DNA from: Spirochaetaceae bacterium
GTDB lineage: Bacteria > Spirochaetota > Spirochaetia > Treponematales > Breznakiellaceae
Direction: 5' to 3'
Assembly (NCBI GenBank): GCA_031258335.1
Contig: JAIRMY010000171.1
Coordinates: 1-6,445, forward strand
Length of the DNA: 6,445 nt
Under the pieces are notes generated by a model. The model searched no databases. It saw only the letters and a list, made by a program, of their open reading frames with translations, and was not told where the DNA came from. This document shows, piece after piece, positions 1-6,216 of this stretch; position 1 is the first letter of the stretch; each line of letters starts with the position of its first letter. A program made the translations under genes and the position numbers.

Positions 1-1
1 C

Positions 2-718
2 GAATCATCGGTGATAAAACAGACGGTAAAAAATAACCTGATTGAATTCATCTCCATAGAGGACGGCGGCAGAATAATCAAGGTAGATGTGCCGCAGTTT
101 GGCAGAGGTATACGTCTGCGCGGCGAGGTTGTTATGATGACGCAGGACGACAGGCAGTCTATCCTGTCGTATGCGCCGTGGCACCGTCAGAAAGAACGGT
201 TTCAACTGATACGCTGCACTCCCTGCTATACCGTCGAAGGGGTGATGCAGTTTGAAAATAAGCCCGTACTCTTTAACAAGGGACGCGCGTGGGGGATTTA
301 TCAATGGGAGCGTACCGCCCGTCCCAAAAAAGACATCCACTATTGGGCGGCGGCCTGTGGGATATATCAGGGGCAGCAGATAGGGTTTAGCGTAGGATAC
401 GGTTCAGTTGACTCTGAGTCAGGCACTGAAAACGCCTTCTTTGTAAACGGTTCCCTGCACAAACTCGATCAGGTAACATTTAAAATTTCTCCGTCGAACT
501 GGCTGGAGCCTTGGTTTTTTACCAGCAACAACAACCGCATCGAGATGGTTTTTATTCCCGTGCAGAGTCATTCGTATCAAAATAACTTTTTGTTTTATTC
601 GTTGCGTTCCACCCAGGTTTTTGGCTTTTTTTCCGGCAGGGCGGCGCTGGATGACGGCAGTGTACTGCGTTTTAACAACATCGCCGGAGTAACGGAACGG
701 CGCAAAACACGTAATTGA
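2..718 (+). CDS. DUF2804 family protein, 5'-truncated by window edge
   Basis: C-terminal part of a DUF2804 protein; the function of this family is not established. The reading frame is open to the left edge. A GTG at 11 could be a start, but no ribosome binding site is visible, and DUF2804 proteins are usually well over 300 residues, so roughly the first 100 residues are probably outside the window. Counting from that GTG (235 residues), the family's C-terminal block is clear: IGFSVGYGSVD at 124-134, TENAFF at 139-144, HKLDQVTF at 150-157, PWFFTS at 167-172, then VFGFFSGRAALDDGS at 203-217 and a final G-x-x-E (226-229). The Trp-rich stretch before it (WGIYQWE, 94-100; YWAA, 111-114) matches the position of the family's conserved W/R segment. 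The protein ends soon after the final Glu with a basic tail. No signal peptide or membrane span is visible in this part. It lies 56 bases upstream of the fliG-like gene on the same strand, with no obvious terminator between. Family assignment is from recognised motifs; cellular role is unknown. Confidence 0.85.
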   Translation, partial: ESSVIKQTVKNNLIEFISIEDGGRIIKVDVPQFGRGIRLRGEVVMMTQDDRQSILSYAPWHRQKERFQLIRCTPCYTVEGVMQFENKPVLFNKGRAWGIYQWERTARPKKDIHYWAAACGIYQGQQIGFSVGYGSVDSESGTENAFFVNGSLHKLDQVTFKISPSNWLEPWFFTSNNNRIEMVFIPVQSHSYQNNFLFYSLRSTQVFGFFSGRAALDDGSVLRFNNIAGVTERRKTRN

Positions 719-761
719 GCGATTAGCCCCTCCCCCCTTTATTCAACCCGCATCCGTATGC

Positions 762-767
762 TAATAT
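762..767 (+). promoter_or_regulatory. Possible -10 element close to the fliG start
   Basis: TAATAT lies 7 bases before the ATG at 775, inside an AT-rich island (760-774) that follows a C-rich stretch. The expected -35 position (about 739-744, TTATTC) matches the consensus poorly. If it is a real -10, transcription would begin at or next to the ATG, giving a leaderless message. That would fit the absence of any Shine-Dalgarno sequence here. This is a guess from sequence alone. Confidence 0.22.
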
Positions 768-774
768 ATAAACA

Positions 775-2013
775 ATGGATTTTGACAGCAAGCGGAAACT
801 GGAAGCGTATAAACGGAACATAAGGCCGGGGGCGCTGGCAACAGGCGGAGCGGATGCCTCCTCTCGTCCAAAAGACACGGCACGGGCAACAGGTGGAACT
901 GTCCCTATCAAAGAATACGATTGGCGCACAAAGTCCGAGTCCTTTGCCAAAATCCCGTACAAATTTTCTGGTGAAGGCGGGTTAAAAGGGGATGTTGCCG
1001 GCGCCGCCGCGCCACGGCAAGGGGATTCCAGTTATAGAAAAGCCGCAAAATTTCTTATCCTGATAGGCCCTGAACAGGCGGCCAAGGTGCTTGCCAATCT
1101 TGACGAGAAGCAGGTTGAAAACATTTCCCGCGAGATTGCCGGAATACGCGGCATCACAAAAGAAGAAGCGTCTGAAATTTTTGCCGAATTTCAGGGTTTG
1201 CTTTCATCGTCCCTATCTTACGGCGGCGCGGCGGGCGGGCTGGAGGAGGCGCGGCGGGTTTTGCACGCGGCTTTTGGCCCGGAAAAGGGCGAGGAGTTTC
1301 TTCGCCGTTCCGTGCCGGAAGCAAAAGAGACTTCGTTCGGCTTTTTGGAGGATTTTTCCGGCGAACAGATAGCGGCGTTGCTACGGGACGAACTTCCCGC
1401 CGTTGGCGCTTTGATACTCTCGCGGATAGACCCTAAACTTGCGGCAAAGACTCTGGGCAGCGCCGGACAGGAATGGCGGCTTGAGACCGTGCGCCGCATA
1501 GGGCATCTTGGCAAAACGTCGCCAGAAGTGCTTGAAAAAACCGCTGCCGCGCTACGCGAAAAGGCGCGGAACATGAGCGTTTCCGTTACCAATGATATTG
1601 ATGGTATGGGTACGCTTGCGGCAATCTTGAAAAATTCCTCCGTTTCATTTGGCGATAAAATTATCCGCGAGTTATCCGGCGAAGATCCGGATCTGAGCGG
1701 CAGGCTCAAGGAACGTTTGTACACTATTGATGACATCGTAAAGGCGGAAGACCAGCCCATCGAGAGAAAATTACGCGACATGAGCGTCCGCGACATAGCG
1801 ATTCTTGTAAAAGGGCGCGGGGATGAGTTTACCGAAAAAATTTTAGCCAATATTTCCGCCCGCCGCCGCGCCGAAGTGCGGGATGAAATCAGTTTTATAG
1901 GACCTGTTTCCAAACGGGATTCGGAGAGGGCGATAAAAGAGTTCATGGACTGGTTCCGCAGAGAGCGGGAAAGCGGGCAAATTCTTATGATAGGCGATGA
2001 GTTGGTGGAATAA
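775..2013 (+). CDS. fliG: Flagellar motor switch protein FliG, FliG1-like spirochete paralogue
   Basis: Flagellar rotor C-ring protein: FliG joins the MS ring (FliF) to FliM and contacts the stator to produce torque. The protein has 412 residues against about 330-345 in typical FliG. The excess is an N-terminal extension of about 83 residues, polar and rich in Gly/Ala/Lys, before the FliG N domain starts at SYRKAAKFLILIGPEQA (86-102). The middle domain follows (about 185-270), with RRIGHLGKTSPEV at 240-252. The linker and C-terminal domain include DGMGTLAAILK (276-286) and YTIDDIV (316-322). Aligned by eye with E. coli FliG, the motor charges K264, R281, D288 and D289 correspond to K346, R363, D370 and E371, while R297 (in GPVR) is replaced by S379 (GPVSK). 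The EHPQ motif reads ELPA (206-209). Spirochetes commonly have two FliGs, and in Borrelia FliG1 acts at only one cell end; this divergent copy looks like FliG1, which is an inference. The ATG at 775 is chosen because no other in-frame ATG precedes the conserved domain, although it has no clear ribosome binding site. polA follows after 3 bases. Confidence 0.88.
   Translation: MDFDSKRKLEAYKRNIRPGALATGGADASSRPKDTARATGGTVPIKEYDWRTKSESFAKIPYKFSGEGGLKGDVAGAAAPRQGDSSYRKAAKFLILIGPEQAAKVLANLDEKQVENISREIAGIRGITKEEASEIFAEFQGLLSSSLSYGGAAGGLEEARRVLHAAFGPEKGEEFLRRSVPEAKETSFGFLEDFSGEQIAALLRDELPAVGALILSRIDPKLAAKTLGSAGQEWRLETVRRIGHLGKTSPEVLEKTAAALREKARNMSVSVTNDIDGMGTLAAILKNSSVSFGDKIIRELSGEDPDLSGRLKERLYTIDDIVKAEDQPIERKLRDMSVRDIAILVKGRGDEFTEKILANISARRRAEVRDEISFIGPVSKRDSERAIKEFMDWFRRERESGQILMIGDELVE
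2004..2009 (+). promoter_or_regulatory. Shine-Dalgarno site of polA inside the fliG end
   Basis: GGTGGA lies 7 bases before the polA ATG at 2017 and overlaps the last sense codons of the fliG-like gene. It supports this ATG as the start and suggests translation of polA from a shared message. Confidence 0.5.
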
Positions 2014-2016
2014 CGG

Positions 2017-4857
2017 ATGAATAAACCTGACGCGCTTTACCTCATTGACGCATACGCATTGATTTACCGGTCTTACTTTGCGTTCATTACACGTCCTTTG
2101 CGCAACAAGGACGGAAAAAATATGTCGGCGCTGTTCGGTTTTGCCCGGACGCTCTTAACCCTGCTTGAAGGCAGCGGAGACGGCGTGCATTTTCTTGCCA
2201 CAGTCTTCGATTCGCGCACACTTACGTTTCGCCACAAGCAGTTTCCCAAGTACAAGGCCCAGCGTCAGAAGGCGCCGGATGACCTGCACGCCCAGATTCC
2301 TCTTGTCGAGGAGTTCCTCGAAGCGATGAAAATCCCCGTACTCAAGGTTGACGGCTTCGAGGCGGACGATATTATTGCGACTACGGTTGAACGCTGCCGC
2401 GCCGAGAATCATCCCTGTTACATAGTTTCCTCCGACAAAGACCTGTTACAGCTTGTCGGCGGCGACATAATCCAGCTTAGGCCGTCTAAGGGAAGGATAA
2501 GGGCCGGCGTACAGTATAACCAGCCTACAAAACTGCCTTATGAGGCTATGGGACATGAAGAAGTCTGCGCTGAATGGGGAATTCCGCCGGAAAAGATACT
2601 AGACCTGCTTTCGTTGACAGGGGATACTTCGGATAACGTACCCGGAGTTAAGGGCATAGGCGATAAGACAGCGATAAAATTGCTTCTCCGCTACGGTTCT
2701 CTGGATGGAATCTACCAAAACATAGGCTCCATAGAGACTTCTTTGGCGGCGAAACTTGCCAAGGATAAGGAAAACGCCTATCTTTCCCGAAATTTGATAA
2801 CATTGCGCCGTGACGTGCCGCTGCCTTTCGAGAGTATAGTAGCGTTGAATATAGAAGACCTTGACCGCAAGGCAGGCGCGGCGGTGCTTCTCAGGGAGAA
2901 TATTCCGTCTTTGGCCAAAGAGTTGAGTTCCATGCCCAAGTACGGCGCCGGGGCGGTAAGCGGTTTCACGCCTGCCGCCGCCGGCGGGGAGGAACGGAGC
3001 GGTGAAGCTGAAATCAGCCTTCAATGTGAGACTGAGGGGACGTACAAGCCGGAGCTTGACCTGCGGGAATTGGCGGATTTCCTTGATTCCGCTCATAAAC
3101 GGGGCATCCTTTCACTCAAATTTGAGACGGATACCCAGGATGTATGGCAGGCTAAACTTACGGGACTGTCGCTTGCGGTAGAGGCTAAATACGCCGTCTA
3201 CGTCCCGTTCTGTCCACACGGGCCCGCGTCTTCGAAACGGGATACGCGCTGTTTGCCGCACGAAGCCTTGCGAGCCTTGCTTGCCCCGATTTTGAGCGAC
3301 CCCGCGGTAATGGTGGTCGCGCATAACGCCAAGTTCCATTACGAAGTTTCACGGGCGTGGGGGCTTCCCCGCTGGAACTGCGCTATATACGATACGATGA
3401 TAGCCGCGTGGCTTTGCGGTCATGAGAGGTCTAGTTACGCGCTTCCCGACCTTGTCCGTGACTATCTGAATTATGACGCTACAAACTATATCACTATAGT
3501 GCCGAAGGGCGCTTTGTTTCACGAAACGCCGCTTGAGACGGCATGCCGCTACTCGGCTGAGGGCGCCGACTTTTGCCTGCGCATGAAGACGATGTACGAC
3601 CAAAAACTGAAGGACTTAGGACTGGAAATGTTGTTTTATACCCTTGAAATGCCCCTTGTGCCTATTCTGGCGGAGATGGAGATGCGAGGCATCAGGATAG
3701 AAAGCGCAGTGCTCAGGGCTTACGGGAACGAGTTGGCGGCGAATATTGAGCGGATTCAGGCTGAGACATGGCAGCTTGTAGGTCATAAATTCAACCTTGC
3801 GTCGCCAAAACAACTACAACAGACGCTTTTTGAGGAACGCGGCCTTAAACCGGGCAAAAAAACAAAGACAGGGTATTCAACCGATGTCGCTGTCCTCGCC
3901 GAGCTTGCCAAACATGACCGCGTACCTGAGCTTATTCTGCGCCACCGCGCGCTGAGCAAACTCAAGTCAACATACGTTGACGTACTGCTCGCGATAGCGG
4001 ACAGTGAGGGCCGCGTCCATACAAGTTTTATCCAAAACGGCACCGCTACGGGGCGGCTTTCGAGCCGCGACCCCAACTTACAGAACATCCCTATACGGGA
4101 CGAGGAGGGACGGCGCATACGCGAGGCCTTCGTTGCGTCTCCCGGCATGGCTCTTATTTCCGCCGACTACAGCCAGATAGAGTTGGTCGTGCTCGCTCAT
4201 CTTTCCAACGACGTCGCGCTTACAGCGGCGTTTAACAGCGGCAAAGACATACACGCAGAAACGGCGGCGCGTATATTCGGCATAGAAGAGGACAAAGTTG
4301 ACGCGTCTCAGAGGCGAATCGCAAAAGTGATAAACTTTGGAGTGATGTACGGCATGAGTCCCTTCCGGCTTGCCGATGAGTTAGGTCTCAGCCGCACGGA
4401 TGCCGCCACGTTTATCGAGGTTTACTTCAAAACATACAGCGGGGTAAGGATGTTTTTAAGCGGAATCATTGAAGAAGCGGAGGCAAACGGCTGCGTTACC
4501 ACGCTTTTTGGGCGGCGGCGCGTGATACCTACGATAAATTCGGCGAACAAGACGGAAAAATCCGCCGCCGAGCGCATTGCCGTCAACACGCCCATACAAG
4601 GAACCGCCGCGGACATCGTCAAGAAGGCAATGATAGACGTTGATGCGGCGCTTACACGCCTTAACGAAGGACGCGCCGAGGATCAACGCTGGCAGCTTCT
4701 GCTCCAGGTACACGATGAACTCATACTCGAAGGGCCTGAAGCGGAAGCCGAGACGGTCGCCGGTCTTGTACGCAACGTAATGGAAAGCGCCGCCGCCCTC
4801 CAGGTGCCGCTCCGCGTAAGTGTGGAGACTGGCAAACACTGGGGCGGCTTTCACTGA
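2017..4857 (+). CDS. polA: DNA polymerase I (PolA), proofreading site apparently inactive
   Basis: Family A DNA polymerase acting in Okazaki fragment processing and excision repair; 946 residues, against 928 in E. coli. The 5' nuclease domain (about 1-300) looks intact: LIDAYALIYRSYFA (9-22), the acidic cluster FEADD (114-118), SSDKDLL (138-144) and the helix-hairpin-helix GDTSDNVPGVKGIGDKTA (202-219). A Gly/Ala/Glu-rich linker (about 310-345) leads to a 3'-5' exonuclease fold (about 350-535). In that fold all four metal-binding carboxylates differ from E. coli: D355 to E370, E357 to D372, D424 to H441, and D501 to G516; Tyr497 is kept as Y512. The polymerase domain is canonical: ATGRLSSRDPNLQNIPIR (677-694), motif A DYSQIEL (717-723) followed by Val724 instead of the usual Arg, O-helix RRIAKVINFGVMYG (766-779) with K770, F774 and Y778, and motif C QVHDE (897-901). 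The start is fixed by the conserved N-terminus and an upstream GGTGGA. Spacing of 3 bases from fliG suggests cotranscription. Identity is certain; loss of proofreading is inferred from the residues. Confidence 0.98.
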   Translation: MNKPDALYLIDAYALIYRSYFAFITRPLRNKDGKNMSALFGFARTLLTLLEGSGDGVHFLATVFDSRTLTFRHKQFPKYKAQRQKAPDDLHAQIPLVEEFLEAMKIPVLKVDGFEADDIIATTVERCRAENHPCYIVSSDKDLLQLVGGDIIQLRPSKGRIRAGVQYNQPTKLPYEAMGHEEVCAEWGIPPEKILDLLSLTGDTSDNVPGVKGIGDKTAIKLLLRYGSLDGIYQNIGSIETSLAAKLAKDKENAYLSRNLITLRRDVPLPFESIVALNIEDLDRKAGAAVLLRENIPSLAKELSSMPKYGAGAVSGFTPAAAGGEERSGEAEISLQCETEGTYKPELDLRELADFLDSAHKRGILSLKFETDTQDVWQAKLTGLSLAVEAKYAVYVPFCPHGPASSKRDTRCLPHEALRALLAPILSDPAVMVVAHNAKFHYEVSRAWGLPRWNCAIYDTMIAAWLCGHERSSYALPDLVRDYLNYDATNYITIVPKGALFHETPLETACRYSAEGADFCLRMKTMYDQKLKDLGLEMLFYTLEMPLVPILAEMEMRGIRIESAVLRAYGNELAANIERIQAETWQLVGHKFNLASPKQLQQTLFEERGLKPGKKTKTGYSTDVAVLAELAKHDRVPELILRHRALSKLKSTYVDVLLAIADSEGRVHTSFIQNGTATGRLSSRDPNLQNIPIRDEEGRRIREAFVASPGMALISADYSQIELVVLAHLSNDVALTAAFNSGKDIHAETAARIFGIEEDKVDASQRRIAKVINFGVMYGMSPFRLADELGLSRTDAATFIEVYFKTYSGVRMFLSGIIEEAEANGCVTTLFGRRRVIPTINSANKTEKSAAERIAVNTPIQGTAADIVKKAMIDVDAALTRLNEGRAEDQRWQLLLQVHDELILEGPEAEAETVAGLVRNVMESAAALQVPLRVSVETGKHWGGFH

Positions 4858-4872
4858 GCGAATAGTGAGCCG

Positions 4873-4899
4873 CCGTCCGGCGCTGAAAGAGCCGGACGG
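4873..4899 (+). terminator. GC-rich hairpin behind polA
   Basis: Perfect 9-bp stem CCGTCCGGC/GCCGGACGG with a 9-base loop, starting 16 bases after the polA stop. No T-run follows, so it is not a classical intrinsic terminator; it may stabilise the 3' end or be a REP-like element. A second, weak stem (4906-4923) ends in CTCTTT and could add to termination. The stem core recurs in the hairpin at 5424-5467. Confidence 0.5.
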
Positions 4900-4984
4900 A
4901 CCACGAAGAGAATACAGACTCTTTATGCGATGTTGGGCGCTTCTATGAATTATTTTAGGTGAAATTATATAATTCGCCAATCTC

Positions 4985-5002
4985 CACGAAAAGCATTTCG
5001 TG
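4985..5002. repeat. Small hairpin CACGAAA/TTTCGTG
   Basis: A perfect 7-bp inverted repeat with the 4-base loop AGCA. It sits just beyond the truncated end of the transposase relic. One arm also takes part in a second inverted repeat, AAGCATTT (4991-4998) with AAATGCTT (5019-5026). It could be what is left of an element end or a weak terminator; the sequence does not decide. Confidence 0.35.
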
Positions 5003-5025
5003 TTTGATATTATTCAATAAATGCT

Positions 5026-5345
5026 TCAACGGGTATAAGCGGGCCATCGTAAAATACTTTCCATCGCAAATTCCCCCGTGTCATGTGAAACTCCCAAATT
5101 CACGGATCCCTCGTTTCGGTTAATATCGTATATCTTGTAAGGGGTAGCCTTCCCCAGGTTTTTTATCGTGAAATCATGATCTATAACCTTCATAAGGGTC
5201 TTCTTCTGATGATATTCCACGCCGGTGTTCTTGAAATTGCCTATCAGTTCCTTTTCTCTGTGTCCACGGATATTACCATCCTTTTCCCTGGTGATTGGAC
5301 CGCTCTCCCTTGGAACATCTCTCCAATGGGGAAGAATTGACAGTT
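5026..5345 (-). pseudogene. Truncated, frameshifted ISAzo13-family transposase
   Basis: Fragment of a DDE transposase of the ISAzo13 type, about 100 residues of a protein normally about 400 long. Read on the minus strand, about 5262-5279 gives MVISVDT in one frame. The next frame, from about 5250 down, gives ELIGNFKNTGVEYHQKKT, then IDHDFTIKNLGKATPYKIYD, VNLGVSHDTGEFAMESI and RW at about 5044. These match the family block that normally reads VISVDTKKKELIGNF ... HDTAEFAVESIRRWW as I remember it. Losing one A from the A-run at 5252-5255 accounts for the switch of frame. After RW the frame ends at a TGA at 5026-5028, and the downstream catalytic part of the transposase (including the GGSN and SKWNKIEH regions) is missing in all frames. 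Upstream, NCQF at 5334-5345 may mark the family's RNAQF motif, beyond which the match fades. No start codon context or terminal repeats are recognisable. It is clearly a dead relic; the family call rests on motif recall. Confidence 0.82.
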
Positions 5346-5423
5346 ACCTTTCATAAAACTTTTTTCATAAAATTTCGATGGACAAACGGAACAAACGCGG
5401 CGATTTTACCGCCTTGGACGCGG

Positions 5424-5467
5424 AAATTTACCGGACGGATTTCACGCGGAAACCGTCCGGCAAATTT
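5424..5467 (-). terminator. Long hairpin directly behind the lipoprotein gene
   Basis: On the minus strand an arm AAATTTGCCGGACGGTTTC pairs with GAAA(T)CCGTCCGGTAAATTT: about 19 pairs with one bulged T, one G-U pair and a 5-base loop, starting 8 bases after the stop codon. The A-C mismatch in the plus-strand reading becomes a G-U pair in the minus-strand RNA, which suggests the minus strand is the functional one. The 3' arm ends in only TTT, so termination efficiency is uncertain. It also faces read-through from polA. Confidence 0.6.
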
Positions 5468-5475
5468 GGTTCCTG

Positions 5476-6033
5476 CTAATCCCTGTCTACGGTGAGGATA
5501 GTCTGCTGTTTGTCTAACTGTTCGTCGAGCATTTTCAGCGCTTCTTTTGCCTTAAAATCGGCGTAACGAGAAGCCTCGTTTTCTATAACATTGGCAAGTT
5601 CATTCTTTGCCGCATCTTTAGAATACGAAGCAAGCACCCACCATGTGCCGCTTTTGGAAAGCTGGCGTTTTAGGATTTTGACGCCGCTTAACTTCACGTT
5701 AATCACCTCACGCCCTACATTTTCGACAAGCTGTAGGCTTGCGGAATTGTTTATAGTACCGGCTTCACGTGCATAATCCGTCAACATCCCCTGTACCTGA
5801 ATGCTTAGGTTGTTCGCTATGGCGCGCCGCGCCCTGGCTTCGGCAGTCTGACGGGCAAGTTCGCTATTGTTCAGTCTCGCGCTGCCAAAACCATAGATTT
5901 CAGTCTCAGACTGAGGCGGGTTTGTTACAAACTCAGGAACATCCTTTGGATCGTCTGGCGATATAATCGTTTTCGGTTTAGATGCGCATCCAAACACGGT
6001 AAACAACGCGCAGATGCATAAAATTTTTCTCAT
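5476..6033 (-). CDS. LPP20-domain lipoprotein
   Basis: Predicted lipoprotein of 185 residues. The N-terminus MRKILCICALFTVFGC is a short basic and hydrophobic signal with a lipobox-like VFGC; Cys16 is the probable lipidated residue, and spirochete lipoboxes tolerate such departures from LAGC. The mature protein starts with a polar linker (17-33) and then shows the LPP20 pattern: PEFVTNPP (33-40), YGFGSARL (47-54), an Ala/Arg-rich helix with TAEARARRAIANNLSIQV (63-80), a beta-rich segment with VNVKLSGVK-like alternation (about 109-123) and the WWVLASYSKD strand (131-140). It ends with a Lys/Glu-rich helix (about 140-176). LPP20-type proteins are envelope-associated with varied or unknown roles; no specific function can be given. 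The start is fixed by AAGGAGA 7 bases upstream. A gene of unknown function ends 183 bases upstream on the same strand, so they may or may not share a message. Confidence 0.88.
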   Translation of the reverse strand: MRKILCICALFTVFGCASKPKTIISPDDPKDVPEFVTNPPQSETEIYGFGSARLNNSELARQTAEARARRAIANNLSIQVQGMLTDYAREAGTINNSASLQLVENVGREVINVKLSGVKILKRQLSKSGTWWVLASYSKDAAKNELANVIENEASRYADFKAKEALKMLDEQLDKQQTILTVDRD

Positions 6034-6040
6034 AAAAAAA

Positions 6041-6047
6041 TCTCCTT
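6041..6047 (-). promoter_or_regulatory. Strong Shine-Dalgarno site of the lipoprotein gene
   Basis: AAGGAGA on the minus strand, followed by seven T residues and the ATG at 6033-6031. It fixes the start codon. It lies one base from a small stem-loop (6049-6062). Confidence 0.8.
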
Positions 6048-6048
6048 A

Positions 6049-6062
6049 CCAACTCAGGTTGG
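6049..6062 (-). promoter_or_regulatory. Small stem-loop just before the lipoprotein ribosome site
   Basis: CCAAC-CTGA-GTTGG on the minus strand: a perfect 5-bp stem with a 4-base loop, placed immediately 5' of the AAGGAGA. It does not cover the ribosome site itself. It could affect ribosome access or message stability, or be chance. Confidence 0.3.
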
Positions 6063-6134
6063 CATTTACCGCAAAAAAAATCAAGTATCCCATGCGCGTT
6101 TGCAGCTATTTTACTTTTACATTAAATATTGAAT

Positions 6135-6165
6135 TTAACCGCAAAGGCGAAGAAGGCGCAAAAGG
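6135..6165. repeat. CGCAAAGG-type intergenic repeat
   Basis: TTAACCGCAAAGGCGAAGAAGGCGCAAAAGG has the look of the AACCGCAAAGGACGCAAAG-type low-complexity sequence scattered between genes in many bacterial genomes. It lies in the 154-base gap between the lipoprotein leader and the next gene. Apart from it, I see nothing definite in that gap. Function unknown. Confidence 0.4.
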
Positions 6166-6216
6166 TTTTATGGACAAATTCACGCCATACCGTAAATCTG
6201 TCTCTTTTGCCGGATT

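Larger units (their letters stand above)
4858..5475. other. Convergent region between polA and the lipoprotein gene
   Basis: These 618 bases lie between two genes that point towards each other and hold no intact gene. Hairpins at 4873-4899, 4985-5002 and 5424-5467 and a broken transposase are listed separately. A weaker inverted repeat AAGAG/CTCTT spans 4906-4923, and a perfect 12-base palindrome AATTATATAATT lies at 4963-4974. The plus-strand frame open at 5295-5495 reads across the transposase relic and the long hairpin and shows no protein-like pattern, so I do not call it a gene. Confidence 0.7.

Noticed and set aside
5..340. Minus-strand open frame opposite the DUF2804 gene
   Set aside because: It lies wholly opposite a frame with clear DUF2804 motifs and shows no recognisable domain.
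1218..1946. 242-residue minus-strand open frame opposite fliG
   Set aside because: Ser/Arg-rich translation typical of the antisense of a GC-rich coding frame; the plus strand carries the FliG domains.
4932..4938. GTTGGGC as a possible integron attC core (GTTRRRY)
   Set aside because: No RYYYAAC partner at a suitable distance on either side, so no attC site can be supported.
4456..4980. 174-residue minus-strand frame overlapping the end of polA
   Set aside because: It runs antisense through conserved polymerase motifs B and C and through the hairpin; no protein-like motifs.
5295..5495. Plus-strand 66-residue frame in the convergent gap
   Set aside because: It crosses the transposase relic, the long hairpin and the lipoprotein 3' end; no ribosome site or similarity pattern.
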